NCBI RefSeq assembly: GCF_046546515.1
Contig: NZ_JBKHKJ010000012.1
Span: forward strand, 62,001 to 126,000
Source: Parasediminibacterium sp046546515
Lineage (GTDB): Bacteria > Bacteroidota > Bacteroidia > Chitinophagales > Chitinophagaceae
Length of the DNA: 64,000 nt
Direction: 5' to 3'
Shown here: in pieces, positions 1 through 10,300 of the stretch
Layout of the letters: each line of letters starts with the position of its first letter
Numbering within the stretch: the first letter of the stretch is position 1
Position numbers and translations under genes: made by a program
The notes under the pieces: generated by a model
Databases searched by the model: none
The model's input: the letters and a program-made list of their open reading frames with translations, nothing else
What the model was told of the DNA's origin: nothing

Positions 1-291
1 ATAAGATTGAAAAAAAATAATACAAACAGACGTTTAATTGCATAAACACTTTCAGTAAGTTTTTGTATTTTTGGGAAGAACAAGTAAATGTTTTTGGTTC
101 TGGAAAATATTACAATACCAGTTACAGATTGTAATGAACAGCTTTTTTTAAATTATGAAAAAAGCAAATGCAGAGGCAGCAGCTAATGGCCTTACACAAG
201 AAATATTGGAACAGCTACTGTAAGTACTTTGTTTTTGATGTAAATACTTTAGTCAGTGCATATAAGCCTCTATCGCAAAAAGCACTAGTAC
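1..291. other. non-coding window edge
   Basis: AT-rich sequence with no convincing gene. A 22-codon ATG frame at 155-223 (MKKANAEAAANGLTQEILEQ plus LL) reads like the tail of an antitoxin-type small protein, but it is too short to support as a gene. The histidine kinase on the minus strand ends at 292, so this stretch is its 3' flank. Confidence 0.4.
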
Positions 292-2970
292 TTATTTGAA
301 CGTAATTGTAAATGTAGTGCCTTTGTTTACCTCGCTGGCTGCTTCTATTTTGCCACCAAGGGCAGTTATCTGGGAATGGATAAGGTACAGGCCTACGCCT
401 TTGCTATCTGCATTGTTATGAAAACGCTGGTATAGCCCAAACAGCCTGTTTTTCACAATGCCCATGTCCATGCCTATGCCATTGTCCGAGAAAATAAGCT
501 GGGTAGGCATACCGGGTTCTTTTACAGTGTATATTTCTATCATTGGTTTCCTATCAGGGTGGGCATATTTTATGGCATTGATAATCAGGTGCTGGAAAAT
601 GCTTTCCATGTAAGCGTGGTTGAAGGTTACCTGCTGTACAGATGTGAAGTCGGAGCTAATAATGGCACCTGCATTTTGTACGATAGATTCGATAGACGAA
701 GCAACTGTTATTAAAATATCTCGGAAATTGATGGTGCTTACAGGAAGGTTCCTGTTTTCACGGATTAATAAAACTTTAATAAGGTCGTCTAAGGTTTCGT
801 TTAAGTAAAAGGTAGATTTTGTAAAGGCGTCTATTAGTTTTAAAGTCCTAGGGTCTTGTATTTGCTCAGTATCAAGCATATTGCATATAGAAACAAGGTT
901 GGTAAGCGGCCCCCTGAGGTTGTGAGTGGTGATATAGGTAAACTGTTTTAGTTCTTGGTTGTTCCTTGTTAGTTCCTCTACCAAATGCTGTTTTTCCAGT
1001 TCTGTTTTTTTGCTCTCTGTAATATCGTGCATAGCACCCACCAGCTTAGTTGCGTTGCCAGCACTGTCTCTTACCACAAAACCCCTGTCCAAAACCAGTG
1101 CATATTCGCCACTAGCTTTCCTGAACCGGTATTCATTTTGCCATCTGTTGCCATTGTTTGCTAGTATCTCGGTTACAGCTTGCAATATGGCTGGCATATC
1201 CTCTGGGTGTACATTCCTGGACCATTCATTATCGTCTGCATTGTCATACAGCCCTCCCTGATGCCCAAAAAGAAGCTCAAAATTACTGCTTAAGAAAAGT
1301 TTGTTTTCCACCAAGTCGGTTTCCCAAATAGCATCGGATGTGGCTATGGTGGCATACTCGTAACGTTCATAGCTTTTTTGCAGTGCCTCCTCGGCTTTCT
1401 TTTTATCGGTAATATTTGTTACAAATGCACAGTTTAGTTCTAGGTCGCCATATTTGATGATGTTGGCTTTTATTTCCACATCAATCAATTTTCCTTCTTT
1501 TGTTTTTTCTTTTGAGTAAAACGACATGCTGCCTTTTTCACGCAGGGTTGCCCAATGGCTTGGCCAGTCTTGCTGTGCATATCCAGGGTCTATGTCTTCT
1601 ACTGTCAAAGCCATCATTTCGGCTTTTGTATAGCCGAGCAATGTATGCGCAGCCTCGTTGAAGTCGTAAAAGCTGGCATCTTCTTTTATCAAGAAAACAG
1701 AAACGGCTGCATTCCTAAACGAAAAGTCAACCAGTTGTAGCCTGTGTTCTATTGCTTTTTGTTTTGTTACGTCCCTGCATATACCTATAATGCCATCTAT
1801 TTTGCCATCTTGGTTGATGAGCGGGAATTTAGAAATAACAACATCCATTTTACCCCCATCGGCCTTACTAAATACCTCCTCTTCCTCTATAATCGGTTGA
1901 CTAGTATACAATACCTGCATGTCTTGCTTATAGCCTCTATGGTTTGTAGTTTGTGCAAACAACTCAAGGTCGGTTTTCCCAATGGCATCTTCCTCAGTTG
2001 AAAGCCCCATGTACTGGACATCTAGCTTGTTGGCTATTAGTTTTTTTCCAAATTTGTCTTTTACAAACACGGCCACTGGCAAGTTGTCTATCAATGTGCG
2101 TAGCAGCCCCCTTTCGTTGGCTAGGCTTTCCTGAGCTGTTTTTTGCTCGTGTATATCCTGAACAATACCATAAAGTCGGGTGCAGATCCCATTTTTAAAT
2201 TCGCTGTTCCCAGTAATCCTTATCCATTTCAGGTTGCCTTTTGCAGTGGTTAGGGGCAACTCCATGTCGAATGATATTCCGTTTGCAATCGCCGCCTCCA
2301 CCGCTTTTAAAATAGTATTACGCACCGTGCCTTCTTTAAAAAGCAACAAGGCATCCTTTATAGGCGGCTCAAAATCAGCTGGCCATTCATGTATTTCTTT
2401 TGTAACACTTGTCCAGCTTGTCTCGTTTGTTAGCACGTCATATTCATAGCCGCCCACCCTTGCTATATGGTTTGTTTCTTCCAATATCTCTACGGTACGC
2501 CTTAGTTTATTTTCCGATGCCTGCATTTGGTCGTTAGCTGTATCCATCATTATACTGCTATGGCTGATACTTTCCTTGCTGATTGCTGTAATAAAAAGGC
2601 AAACCAATTTTGGGGCTTCTGGGCTAGCTTGGGGCAAAATGAGCGTCGAAAATTCTATCTCAAATTGTTGCCCGCTTTTCTTTATGCCTTTTGCTTTTGT
2701 CTTTGTTTTATCGAAAGCATTACTTTCTTGTAAATAAATATGGTTTGTTGTTTCGTATAAAGCAATAATTTCTTCCCTTTTTTTAGTGCAAAACTCCTCA
2801 TTGGCATAGCCAAACATTTCCTGTGCAGCCTCGTTTGTCTCAACAATATAGCCATCCTTGGTTTCCATAATAAAAGCAAACCCCGCTTGTTGCAGGATTA
2901 ATTGATACATGGCAAGATGGCTATCTGGCTTATTTGGCAAACCCAATAGGCTGTTTTCATTCAGAAGCAT
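292..2970 (-). CDS. multi-PAS sensor histidine kinase
   Basis: 892 aa, apparently cytoplasmic (no signal peptide or membrane segment seen). About five PAS/PAC modules can be followed, near residues 20-130, 160-280, 285-405, 410-530 and 540-660; several end in the usual 'DIT/DIHE' PAC linkers. The kinase core follows: a HisKA-like helix with His683 in THNLRGPL, then an ATPase domain with an N-box (NAIKYA), DNGIGM (G1) and GVGLYLIHS (G2). It should autophosphorylate His683 in response to small-molecule or redox signals sensed by the PAS domains. No response regulator gene is adjacent, so the partner is unknown. The ATG at 2970 gives a full-length first PAS domain. The H-box with N in place of E after the His (HNLRGP) is common in Bacteroidota PAS kinases. 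Confidence 0.92.
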   Translation of the reverse strand: MLLNENSLLGLPNKPDSHLAMYQLILQQAGFAFIMETKDGYIVETNEAAQEMFGYANEEFCTKKREEIIALYETTNHIYLQESNAFDKTKTKAKGIKKSGQQFEIEFSTLILPQASPEAPKLVCLFITAISKESISHSSIMMDTANDQMQASENKLRRTVEILEETNHIARVGGYEYDVLTNETSWTSVTKEIHEWPADFEPPIKDALLLFKEGTVRNTILKAVEAAIANGISFDMELPLTTAKGNLKWIRITGNSEFKNGICTRLYGIVQDIHEQKTAQESLANERGLLRTLIDNLPVAVFVKDKFGKKLIANKLDVQYMGLSTEEDAIGKTDLELFAQTTNHRGYKQDMQVLYTSQPIIEEEEVFSKADGGKMDVVISKFPLINQDGKIDGIIGICRDVTKQKAIEHRLQLVDFSFRNAAVSVFLIKEDASFYDFNEAAHTLLGYTKAEMMALTVEDIDPGYAQQDWPSHWATLREKGSMSFYSKEKTKEGKLIDVEIKANIIKYGDLELNCAFVTNITDKKKAEEALQKSYERYEYATIATSDAIWETDLVENKLFLSSNFELLFGHQGGLYDNADDNEWSRNVHPEDMPAILQAVTEILANNGNRWQNEYRFRKASGEYALVLDRGFVVRDSAGNATKLVGAMHDITESKKTELEKQHLVEELTRNNQELKQFTYITTHNLRGPLTNLVSICNMLDTEQIQDPRTLKLIDAFTKSTFYLNETLDDLIKVLLIRENRNLPVSTINFRDILITVASSIESIVQNAGAIISSDFTSVQQVTFNHAYMESIFQHLIINAIKYAHPDRKPMIEIYTVKEPGMPTQLIFSDNGIGMDMGIVKNRLFGLYQRFHNNADSKGVGLYLIHSQITALGGKIEAASEVNKGTTFTITFK

Positions 2971-3263
2971 ACGTTAGGGTTTTTCTCTATCACGATACAG
3001 GATGGAAATGAATGCAAAAAAGAACAATTTTCACATACTTTATGTAGTAGTTTGTGTATAAAACAATCATTTTGCTTAACGCTTTATATAAATAGGTTTA
3101 CTACAACAGTTTTAAATAGAATAAATGTACGGCTTTGTTTGGTATTGCAAAAAATATGGGTGCATAAAAGGTTTTCGCTTTATAATATTGTGTGAGGACA
3201 CCCACCTGGGCGAACACTTAGTTTAGTGGAAACACGAAACAAAAAGCTTTATATGGCCAGTTA

Positions 3264-3926
3264 TTAAAGGGTTGAATTGTCTTGTTGCAATGCACGCAAG
3301 CCCTTTTTCACAATAAACCTTGCAGTAATAAATATTATATAGGTAAATAAAGGTGCCGCCAGCACATCTACCGTGTAGTGCACATGCTGCACCAGCACCA
3401 TGATACCAATGCTGATGGTACAAAAAAGGGCAAATATAAAATCCCACTGTTTTTGCAGGCACAAGAACATAAGGAACTGCGTGGCCGTGTGGCCAGAGTA
3501 AAATAAATCTTTCGTAACAACCAAGTTGCCATAAAAGGTATTGGTAAGCGGGTCTTTAAGCTGCACTAGGTTACGGGGTGGGTCTAATGGGATATATGTA
3601 AGGGTAAGTAGCCTAGACCAAGTAAGCAGCAGGAAACTCCACACAAATAAAATAAAAATGTACGGGTTTTGCAGGCAGCGTACAATAGTAAGGATGGCAC
3701 TACACCAAATGATGACAAAGATGGGAATAGACAAATTGACAGAGGGCAGTCTCTCTAATACAATGTCGTTCAGCACCACTCCCTGCCTGTTTTGCAACAC
3801 TTGAAAAAAAGAGGGTAGCTTCATGAGCGTAAAAGAATTGGCTACCAAGCCTACGCCTAACATGACAATGAATAATGGATGCCGGGAAGCTATTTTCCAG
3901 GAAAGGTTATAAGCGGGTTCGTTCAT
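3264..3926 (-). CDS. PAP2_C / sphingomyelin-synthase-like membrane phosphatase or transferase
   Basis: 220 aa with about five to six hydrophobic segments. It carries the two motifs of the sphingomyelin-synthase/PAP2_C family: SGHT at 144-147 and HYTVDV at 183-188, giving a catalytic-type His146, His183 and Asp187. Members of this family move or remove phospho-headgroups on lipids at the membrane. Many Sphingobacteriia make sphingolipids, so a role in head-group chemistry is possible, but the substrate cannot be read from the sequence. It stands alone between the kinase (same strand, about 290 bp away) and the divergent efflux operon. The start at 3926 is the first ATG and precedes the first membrane helix. 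Confidence 0.8.
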   Translation of the reverse strand: MNEPAYNLSWKIASRHPLFIVMLGVGLVANSFTLMKLPSFFQVLQNRQGVVLNDIVLERLPSVNLSIPIFVIIWCSAILTIVRCLQNPYIFILFVWSFLLLTWSRLLTLTYIPLDPPRNLVQLKDPLTNTFYGNLVVTKDLFYSGHTATQFLMFLCLQKQWDFIFALFCTISIGIMVLVQHVHYTVDVLAAPLFTYIIFITARFIVKKGLRALQQDNSTL

Positions 3927-4540
3927 TGATGATGTTACTATTAAGTACGATAATTTAATCGTTAATAAAAAAGGGCAATAACTTTTGTTTTAGATAATGT
4001 TGCTAACTATGGTGGTTGGTGCTTGCTCGTAGGCATAAGCTATAATCACACAAAGGCAGGCGTGCAATTTAATAAATATATTATTATCAATTGGTTAATG
4101 TATGCTGCATTTGCATAATCTTTTGCATCCTTTAAGCAAAGTGTTTTGCCTCTTGTTTGCAAAACCTTTGAGCCTCCTTTGCGTAAAACGCTTTTTGTGC
4201 TTTAGCGAAAGCCCTTCGCTGTAATAAAGTGATGTAAGTAATAAGCCATAATTACCTTAATATAATTCTTAGAGGGTTTGGTTCTTGCCCCTCTCCTTCG
4301 GAGAGGGGTTGGGGTGAGGTCTCTAAAATAAATAGTATTTACTTAATTAAGTCTGCATACTTACTTAAAATAGTGCACAGTTATTATTTAGTCTTATTTA
4401 ACCGTTCATCACTTAAAAACAAATATGTTCCTTATTTCAAAGCAAACAAAATTATTAATGTACCTACATTTGTTTTTCATTGGATGCCTGCCCTCACATT
4501 CCCCTAGTAAAACCTATTTCGTAACTATTGATAGATACAG
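3927..4540. other. intergenic region upstream of the efflux operon
   Basis: 614 bp between divergent genes with no credible ORF. It contains a degenerate A/T-rich palindromic stretch around 4120-4215 (repeated 'ttgc/gcaaaa' and 'ctttgcg' words), the first copy of a 98-bp repeat (4235-4332), and an exact TAnnTTTG -7-type box at 4465-4472. No matching TTTG is found at the expected distance upstream of that box, so the promoter of the efflux operon is only tentatively placed. Confidence 0.5.
4235..4332 (+). repeat. 98-bp direct repeat, copy 1 (family B, hairpin element)
   Basis: Matches 5867-5964 with about 5 differences in 98 bases. The core is a perfect hairpin, CCCCTCTCC-TTC-GGAGAGGGG, followed by TTGGGGTGAGGT. 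It lies about 200 bp before the tolC-like gene. Confidence 0.9.
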
Positions 4541-5869
4541 ATGAATAAATTATTACCCGCAGGCTTAATCATTGTTTCATTTCTTGCAGCGCAACAAAAA
4601 GGCTACGCCCAAAAAAATCTTGCAAACGATTCCCTGCAAGCAGCTTCCCTTGAAACCTGCGTACAATATGCCCTGCAGCACAAGCCATTGGTGCAGCAGG
4701 CATTGCTAGACCAGCAAACTACTGAATACAGCATCAAAAGTAAATTGGCTGATTGGTACCCGCTAATAAATTTTGATTACAATATCCAACACAACTTCCA
4801 GTTACCTACTGCTTTTTTTAATGGCAACTATATAAAACAAGGCACATTTAATACATCTGGTGCGTTGCTATCTGCTAATCAATACATTTTCAATAAAGAC
4901 GTACTACTGGCAAAGCGTTCTGCAAAGGATGTTCGCCAACAGGCAAAAGAAAATATAGAAGACAATAAAATTCAGGTAGTGGTAGATGTAAGCAAGGCCT
5001 TTTACGATGTATTGCTATCGCAAAAGCAAGTAGAGTTATTGAAAGATGATATTAACCGCTTAGAAGTAAGCCTGAAAAATGCTTATTACCAGTATCAGGG
5101 TGGGATAGTAGATAAGATAGATTATAAACGTGCCACTATTGCCTTAAACAATTCAAAATCACAACTTAAAAGCCAGCAGGAATTGCTAAAGTCTAAAAAT
5201 GCGACATTGAAAGATGCTATGGGCTATATGGCAGACAACTATTTTGAACTGCAATACGATTCATTGCAGATGGAGAAAGAAATGGTGGTGGACACCCTAC
5301 AGGCAATTACTTACAGTAACCGCATAGAATATAGGGAATTGGAAACCACTAAACGCCTACAACAATATAACCTGCTGTATTACAAATGGAGCTATTATCC
5401 GTCTGTATCTGCCTTTGGTAGCTATAATTTCAATTTCCTAAATAATGACTTTTCGAAATTGTATGGGCAGAATTTTCCGAATTCCTTTGTAGGATTGAAA
5501 TTAAACATCCCACTATTTGAAGGCAACAAAAGGGTATATCAAACAAGGTCTGCCGAGTTGGCTATTAAGCGTGTGGACTGGGATTTATTGCAATTGCGCA
5601 GCACCATCAATACGCAATATGCCCAGGCACTGTCTGCCTACAAAAGCAACTTAAATGATTTTTATATACTTAAAGACAATTTGGCCTTGGCTGAAGATGT
5701 GTACAATACCATCCAGTTGCAGTACAAAGCAGGCATTAAAAACTATTTGGAAGTAATAACGGCAGAAACAGACCTGCGCTCTGCACAGGTGAATTTTACC
5801 AATGCGCTCTATCAGGTCCTTTCTTCTAAAGTAGATGTGCAACAAGCACTGGGGTTAATTAATAATTAA
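4541..5869 (+). CDS. TolC family outer-membrane efflux protein
   Basis: 442 aa with an N-terminal signal peptide (hydrophobic stretch ending near 'QQKGYAQ'). Two internally similar halves show the OEP pattern of long amphipathic coiled-coil helices; typical family words are SLETCVQYALQHKP near residue 37 and LEVITAETDLRSAQVNFTNA near the C-terminus. It should form the trimeric outer-membrane channel that joins the adaptor (5988) and pump (7333) encoded downstream in the same direction. The stop codon lies inside the second copy of a 98-bp repeat, so the gene is bracketed by repeats. Substrates cannot be predicted. Confidence 0.95.
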   Translation: MNKLLPAGLIIVSFLAAQQKGYAQKNLANDSLQAASLETCVQYALQHKPLVQQALLDQQTTEYSIKSKLADWYPLINFDYNIQHNFQLPTAFFNGNYIKQGTFNTSGALLSANQYIFNKDVLLAKRSAKDVRQQAKENIEDNKIQVVVDVSKAFYDVLLSQKQVELLKDDINRLEVSLKNAYYQYQGGIVDKIDYKRATIALNNSKSQLKSQQELLKSKNATLKDAMGYMADNYFELQYDSLQMEKEMVVDTLQAITYSNRIEYRELETTKRLQQYNLLYYKWSYYPSVSAFGSYNFNFLNNDFSKLYGQNFPNSFVGLKLNIPLFEGNKRVYQTRSAELAIKRVDWDLLQLRSTINTQYAQALSAYKSNLNDFYILKDNLALAEDVYNTIQLQYKAGIKNYLEVITAETDLRSAQVNFTNALYQVLSSKVDVQQALGLINN

Positions 5870-5964
5870 GTAATAAGCAATAATTATCTTAATATAATGC
5901 TAAGAGGGTTTCGTTCTTGCCCCTCTCCTTCGGAGAGGGGTTGGGGTGAGGTCTCTAAAATAAA
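5867..5964 (+). repeat. 98-bp direct repeat, copy 2 (family B, hairpin element)
   Basis: Second copy of 4235-4332. It begins exactly at the TAA stop of the tolC-like gene and ends 23 bp before the adaptor gene, so a 9-bp GC-rich hairpin lies in the operon between the first and second genes. It could moderate readthrough or mRNA stability (inference). Confidence 0.9.
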
Positions 5965-5987
5965 CGTTCAATTATAAATCATACATC

Positions 5988-7130
5988 ATGAAATATATCT
6001 CCTTCTTATCCCTTTCCCTCCTGCTTTTAGCCGCTTGCGGTGACGATAAAAGCAAAACCCCGCCACCACCGCCACCACCAACTGTATCAGTTTACGAAGT
6101 ACACCAAGGAAGTGCCACTTATTATGATAATTACCCTGCTACTATTACAGCTTTGAACCAAGTAGATATACGGGCGCAAGTAAGCGGTGCCATAACAGGT
6201 ATATATTTTACCGACGGCCAGCAAGTAACCAAGGGGCAAAAACTATATTCCATTGACGAGCAATTGTATAGTGCCAATTTGCAACAAGCAGGTGCCAACT
6301 TAAATGTAAGCAAAGCCAACCTGGCAAAAGCCCAACAAGATGCCGATAGATACAATGAACTGGCCAAACACGATGCCATCGCCAAGCAAGTACTCGACCA
6401 TGCTTTAGCAGATTTGCAAGCACAAAAAATGCAACTGGAAGCAGCAAAAGCCAACTACAGAAGCGTGGAAACCAATGTTCATTATGCTACTATCTATGCG
6501 CCTTTTACAGGTACAATTGGTATATCCCAAGTAAAATTGGGTACGGCGGTTACAGCAGGTAGCATGGTATTAAATACTGTATCTACAGATGATCCAATAG
6601 CGGTCGATTTCTCGGTCAACGAAAAAGAAATTTACCGCTTTACACAGTTGGAGCAGAAAGGGTCAAACCCTGCAGATTCAATCTTTACCCTTGCCTTGCC
6701 CGATGGTTCCATTTATCCTATTCCTGGCAAAATTGCTTTGATAGACAGGGCGGTTGACCCACAAACAGGTACCATTAAAACAAGGCTTGAATTTAATAAT
6801 AGCAAGAAATATTTACGGGCAGGGATGAGTTGCAATGTCCGTATCAAAAACAACAGTAATGCTACACAACTACTAATACCAATGAAAGCCTTGCTAGAGC
6901 AAATGGGCGAATATTTTGTATTTGTAGTAGGCGACAGCAGCAAGGTGGTACAAAAAAGAATAACAACAGGTGCCATCATCAATGACAAAATAGTGGTGAA
7001 AGATGGTTTGGCAGAAAATGATAAAATAGTACTGGACGGCGTACAAAAAATGAAAGACGGTGTAAAGGTGAAGGTTGTGGGGAAGCCAACTGCTGCACCT
7101 GCAGGTACAGACAGTGCCAAAGGAAAATAA
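5988..7130 (+). CDS. RND efflux periplasmic adaptor (membrane fusion protein)
   Basis: 380 aa lipoprotein: signal LSLLLLAAC with lipobox Cys17, followed by a proline tract (about nine Pro). The order is the HlyD/AcrA one: barrel-sandwich/lipoyl half near 45-75, an Ala/Gln-rich coiled-coil hairpin near 80-155, second lipoyl half with APFTGTIG near 172-179, beta-barrel, and a membrane-proximal domain to about 360. It bridges the inner-membrane pump and the TolC-like channel. It is the middle gene of the three-gene operon; about 200 bp containing a hairpin repeat separate it from the pump gene. Confidence 0.95.
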   Translation: MKYISFLSLSLLLLAACGDDKSKTPPPPPPPTVSVYEVHQGSATYYDNYPATITALNQVDIRAQVSGAITGIYFTDGQQVTKGQKLYSIDEQLYSANLQQAGANLNVSKANLAKAQQDADRYNELAKHDAIAKQVLDHALADLQAQKMQLEAAKANYRSVETNVHYATIYAPFTGTIGISQVKLGTAVTAGSMVLNTVSTDDPIAVDFSVNEKEIYRFTQLEQKGSNPADSIFTLALPDGSIYPIPGKIALIDRAVDPQTGTIKTRLEFNNSKKYLRAGMSCNVRIKNNSNATQLLIPMKALLEQMGEYFVFVVGDSSKVVQKRITTGAIINDKIVVKDGLAENDKIVLDGVQKMKDGVKVKVVGKPTAAPAGTDSAKGK

Positions 7131-7136
7131 TTTAAA

Positions 7137-7292
7137 GGTTGCCACAAAGGCACAAAGACAGAAAGATGCACAAAGAAGGAAAGAAAGGTAAGTGCTTTAA
7201 AGCAACGATATGTTTAGTGTAACCTGCATTAGCTTCTTTCCTTAATTGCTTTTTTTCTTCGTGCTACTTTGAGCCTTAGTGTCTTCGTGGCG
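7137..7292. repeat. intergenic hairpin element (family A, 'cacaaaggcacaaag')
   Basis: Left arm with 'gccacaaaggcacaaag' and right arm with 'cttagtgtcttcgtggc' form an imperfect inverted repeat of about 150 bp between the adaptor and pump genes. Related elements occur at 15965-16080, 29347-30058 and, as single arms, near 44520, 58665 and 62180. Confidence 0.7.
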
Positions 7293-7332
7293 AAAAATTC
7301 CTCATTCCTAATTCTTAATTTAAAATTATTTC

Positions 7333-10300
7333 ATGATCGCAGATACTTTTATACGAAGGCCTGTTACAGCTATTGTAATATCTATTGTCATCATAATGCT
7401 TGGGGTTATTGCCATCAAAAACCTGGCAATTAGCCAATACCCCGATATTACACCGCCAACGGTACAGGTTACAGGTAGCTTTACTGGGGCAGATGCACAA
7501 ACGGTGGAACAAACGGTTACCACCCCAATAGAAACCCAAATAAATGGTACGCCGGGCATGGACTACCTGCAAAGCAATAGTACCAACGATGGTAAAACAA
7601 CCATCAATGCTATATTTAAAATAGGTGCCAACCCTGATATTGTGGCATTGGACATTCAAAACCGGGTTGGTATTGCCACACCATCCTTGCCCGATGATGT
7701 AAAGCGTTTGGGATTGACCACCCGTAAGCGAAACCCAAGCATCTTGTTGTTGGTAGCTATTTATTCCCCTAATGGTTCTCATGGTGTAACATTTATGGAT
7801 AATTACACCAACATATTCGTAAGGGATGCCTTGCTGCGTGTACCGGGTGTGGGCGATATATTTACCCGGGCAGATGATTTTAGTATGCGGGTTTGGTTGC
7901 AAACGGATAAACTGGCAAGGCTGGGTATTACTGCCAATGAAGTAGTGGCTGCCTTACAGGAGCAAAACTTGCAAATTGCAGCCGGTTCCGTTGGTGCTTC
8001 CCCACAAAGCAAGGATCAGGCATTTGAATATACGGTATTTACCAATAGTCGATTGAGCAATGTAGACCAGTTCAATAATGTAATCATTAGGAACAAACCC
8101 GGGGATGCCAATGTTGTTTACCTGAAAGACGTAGCCCGTGTGCAACTGGGCAAATACAGCTACAACAGCAATTCATTTGTAGATGGTAAAAGAGGTTCTT
8201 ATTTGTTGGTATACCAAGCCCCAGGCAGCAATGCCTTGGATGTAGCAAAAGGTGTGTATGCAACCATGAATAACTTAAGGAAATCATTCCCGAAGGATAT
8301 TGATTATATCGTACCTTTTGAAAGCGTTACCGTAGTCCAGGTTTCTATTAGCGAGGTGGTTACAACACTGTTGGAAGCATTAGGGTTAGTTGTGCTAGTG
8401 GTATTCATGTTCCTGCAAAGTTGGCGTGCAACGCTTATTCCTATATTGGCCATCCCAGTAGCTATTATTGGCACATTTGCCTTGTTCCTTCCACTAGGGT
8501 TTACCATCAATACATTAACCATGTTTGGTTTTGTACTGGCGATTGGTATTGTGGTGGATGATGCGATTGTGGTGGTAGAAGCCGTACAGCATTATATGGA
8601 TCATGACGGCTTGTCTTCCAAAGATGCCACTTCAAAGGCCATGAAAGATATATCAGGACCGGTTATTGCCATTGCGCTTATCCTGGCGGCGGTGTTTGTA
8701 CCCGTAGGATTTATACCGGGCATCGTGGGTAGGCTGTACCAACAGTTCGCCATTACCATTGCCATTTCTGTATTGATTTCCGCTTTTGTGGCCTTGTCAT
8801 TAACACCAGCATTGTGTTCCTTGTTCCTGAAACCCATGCATCTGGACAAAGATTCCAAAGGATTGAACAAACTGTTTTACAAGTTCAACCGCTGGTTTGC
8901 AAGGACTACCTATGGCTATTCAAAAGGGGTACAAAAATTTATCAAGGCATCCCCATTGGCTATTATACTGTTGGTTTGTATTTATGTAGGTACAGGGTTG
9001 ATGTTCAAAGCAAAACCTACTGGATTTATCCCTACGGAAGATGAAGGCCGTATTTATGTAACCTTCGAATTGCCCGAAGCATCGTCCACCACCCGCAGTT
9101 TGGAAGTATTGCATCAAGTAATGGATACTTTGCAGCATACAGAAGGCATTGGACACTTTGCTGCTTTGGGCGGTATCAATGCCCTTACATTGGCCAGTAA
9201 ATCCAATAGTGCGGCCATATTTACTTCCCTGAAACCTTGGGACGAACGTAAAGAAACGGAAGAAGAAATAATCGCTACGCTGCAAAAGAAATTTGCAGGT
9301 ATAAAGGGTGCAAACATTATTGTTATTGCCCCGCCTGCTATCCCAGGACTTGGACAAAGTGGTGGTTTTACCTTTGAACTGGAACAAAAAGAAAGCACGG
9401 ACGACATAAGGCAATTTGAAAAAGTAGTACAAACATTTATTGCAGAAGCCAATAAGCGGCCGGAAATAGGCCGTGCTTTTACCTTCTTTACCGCCAAAAC
9501 ACCCGGTTATCAGGTAACAGTAGATAGGGATAAATGTAAAAAAATGGGCTTGTCGTTAAGCGATGTCTACAATACCATGCAGACATTCTTGGGCAGCCGT
9601 TATGTAAATGACTTTACCATATATGGCCGAAACTTTAGGGTAGTGGCACAGGCAGACAGTATTTTCAGGGGCGATATCCGCAACCTGGAGCAATACTATG
9701 TACGCAACCAGGAAGGCCTAATGGTGCCACTAAGCACATTGACTACCTATAAACTCACTGAAAACGCCCCATTGATTTCCCATTACAACCTGTTCAGGAC
9801 TGCCGAGATAAATGGTGGCCCCAAGCCTGGCTACAGTAGCGGCCAGGCATTGGATGCCCTGAAAGATGTGGCTGCCAAAGTATTGCCAACAGGTTATGGT
9901 TACGAGTTTTCAGGGCTTAGCCGTGAGGAATTGAATGCAGGCAACAGCACGGTGGTAATATTTAGTTTGTCCATCGTATTCGTATTCCTGTTCCTGGCCG
10001 CCTTGTACGAAAGCTGGGCAGTACCGTTCTCCGTATTGCTGGCCGTGCCTATCGGGGCATTTGGTGCCATCCTTACCCTTACCCTTATCCCACGCCTTGC
10101 CAATAACGTATATGCGCAAATTGGCTTGGTAACGTTGATTGGCCTTGCCGCCAAAAACGCCATCCTGATTGTGGAGTTTGCCAAGGAAAGGGTAGATAGC
10201 GGCACGGAAATTATCCCTGCAACCCTAGAGGCTGTAAGGCTAAGGCTCCGCCCCATCATCATGACCTCCTTTGCGTTTATCCTCGGTGTATTGCCGCTTG

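Noticed and set aside
155..223. 22-codon frame resembling an antitoxin tail (GLTQEILEQLL)
   Set aside because: Too short, no toxin partner and no supporting upstream sequence; at most a remnant.
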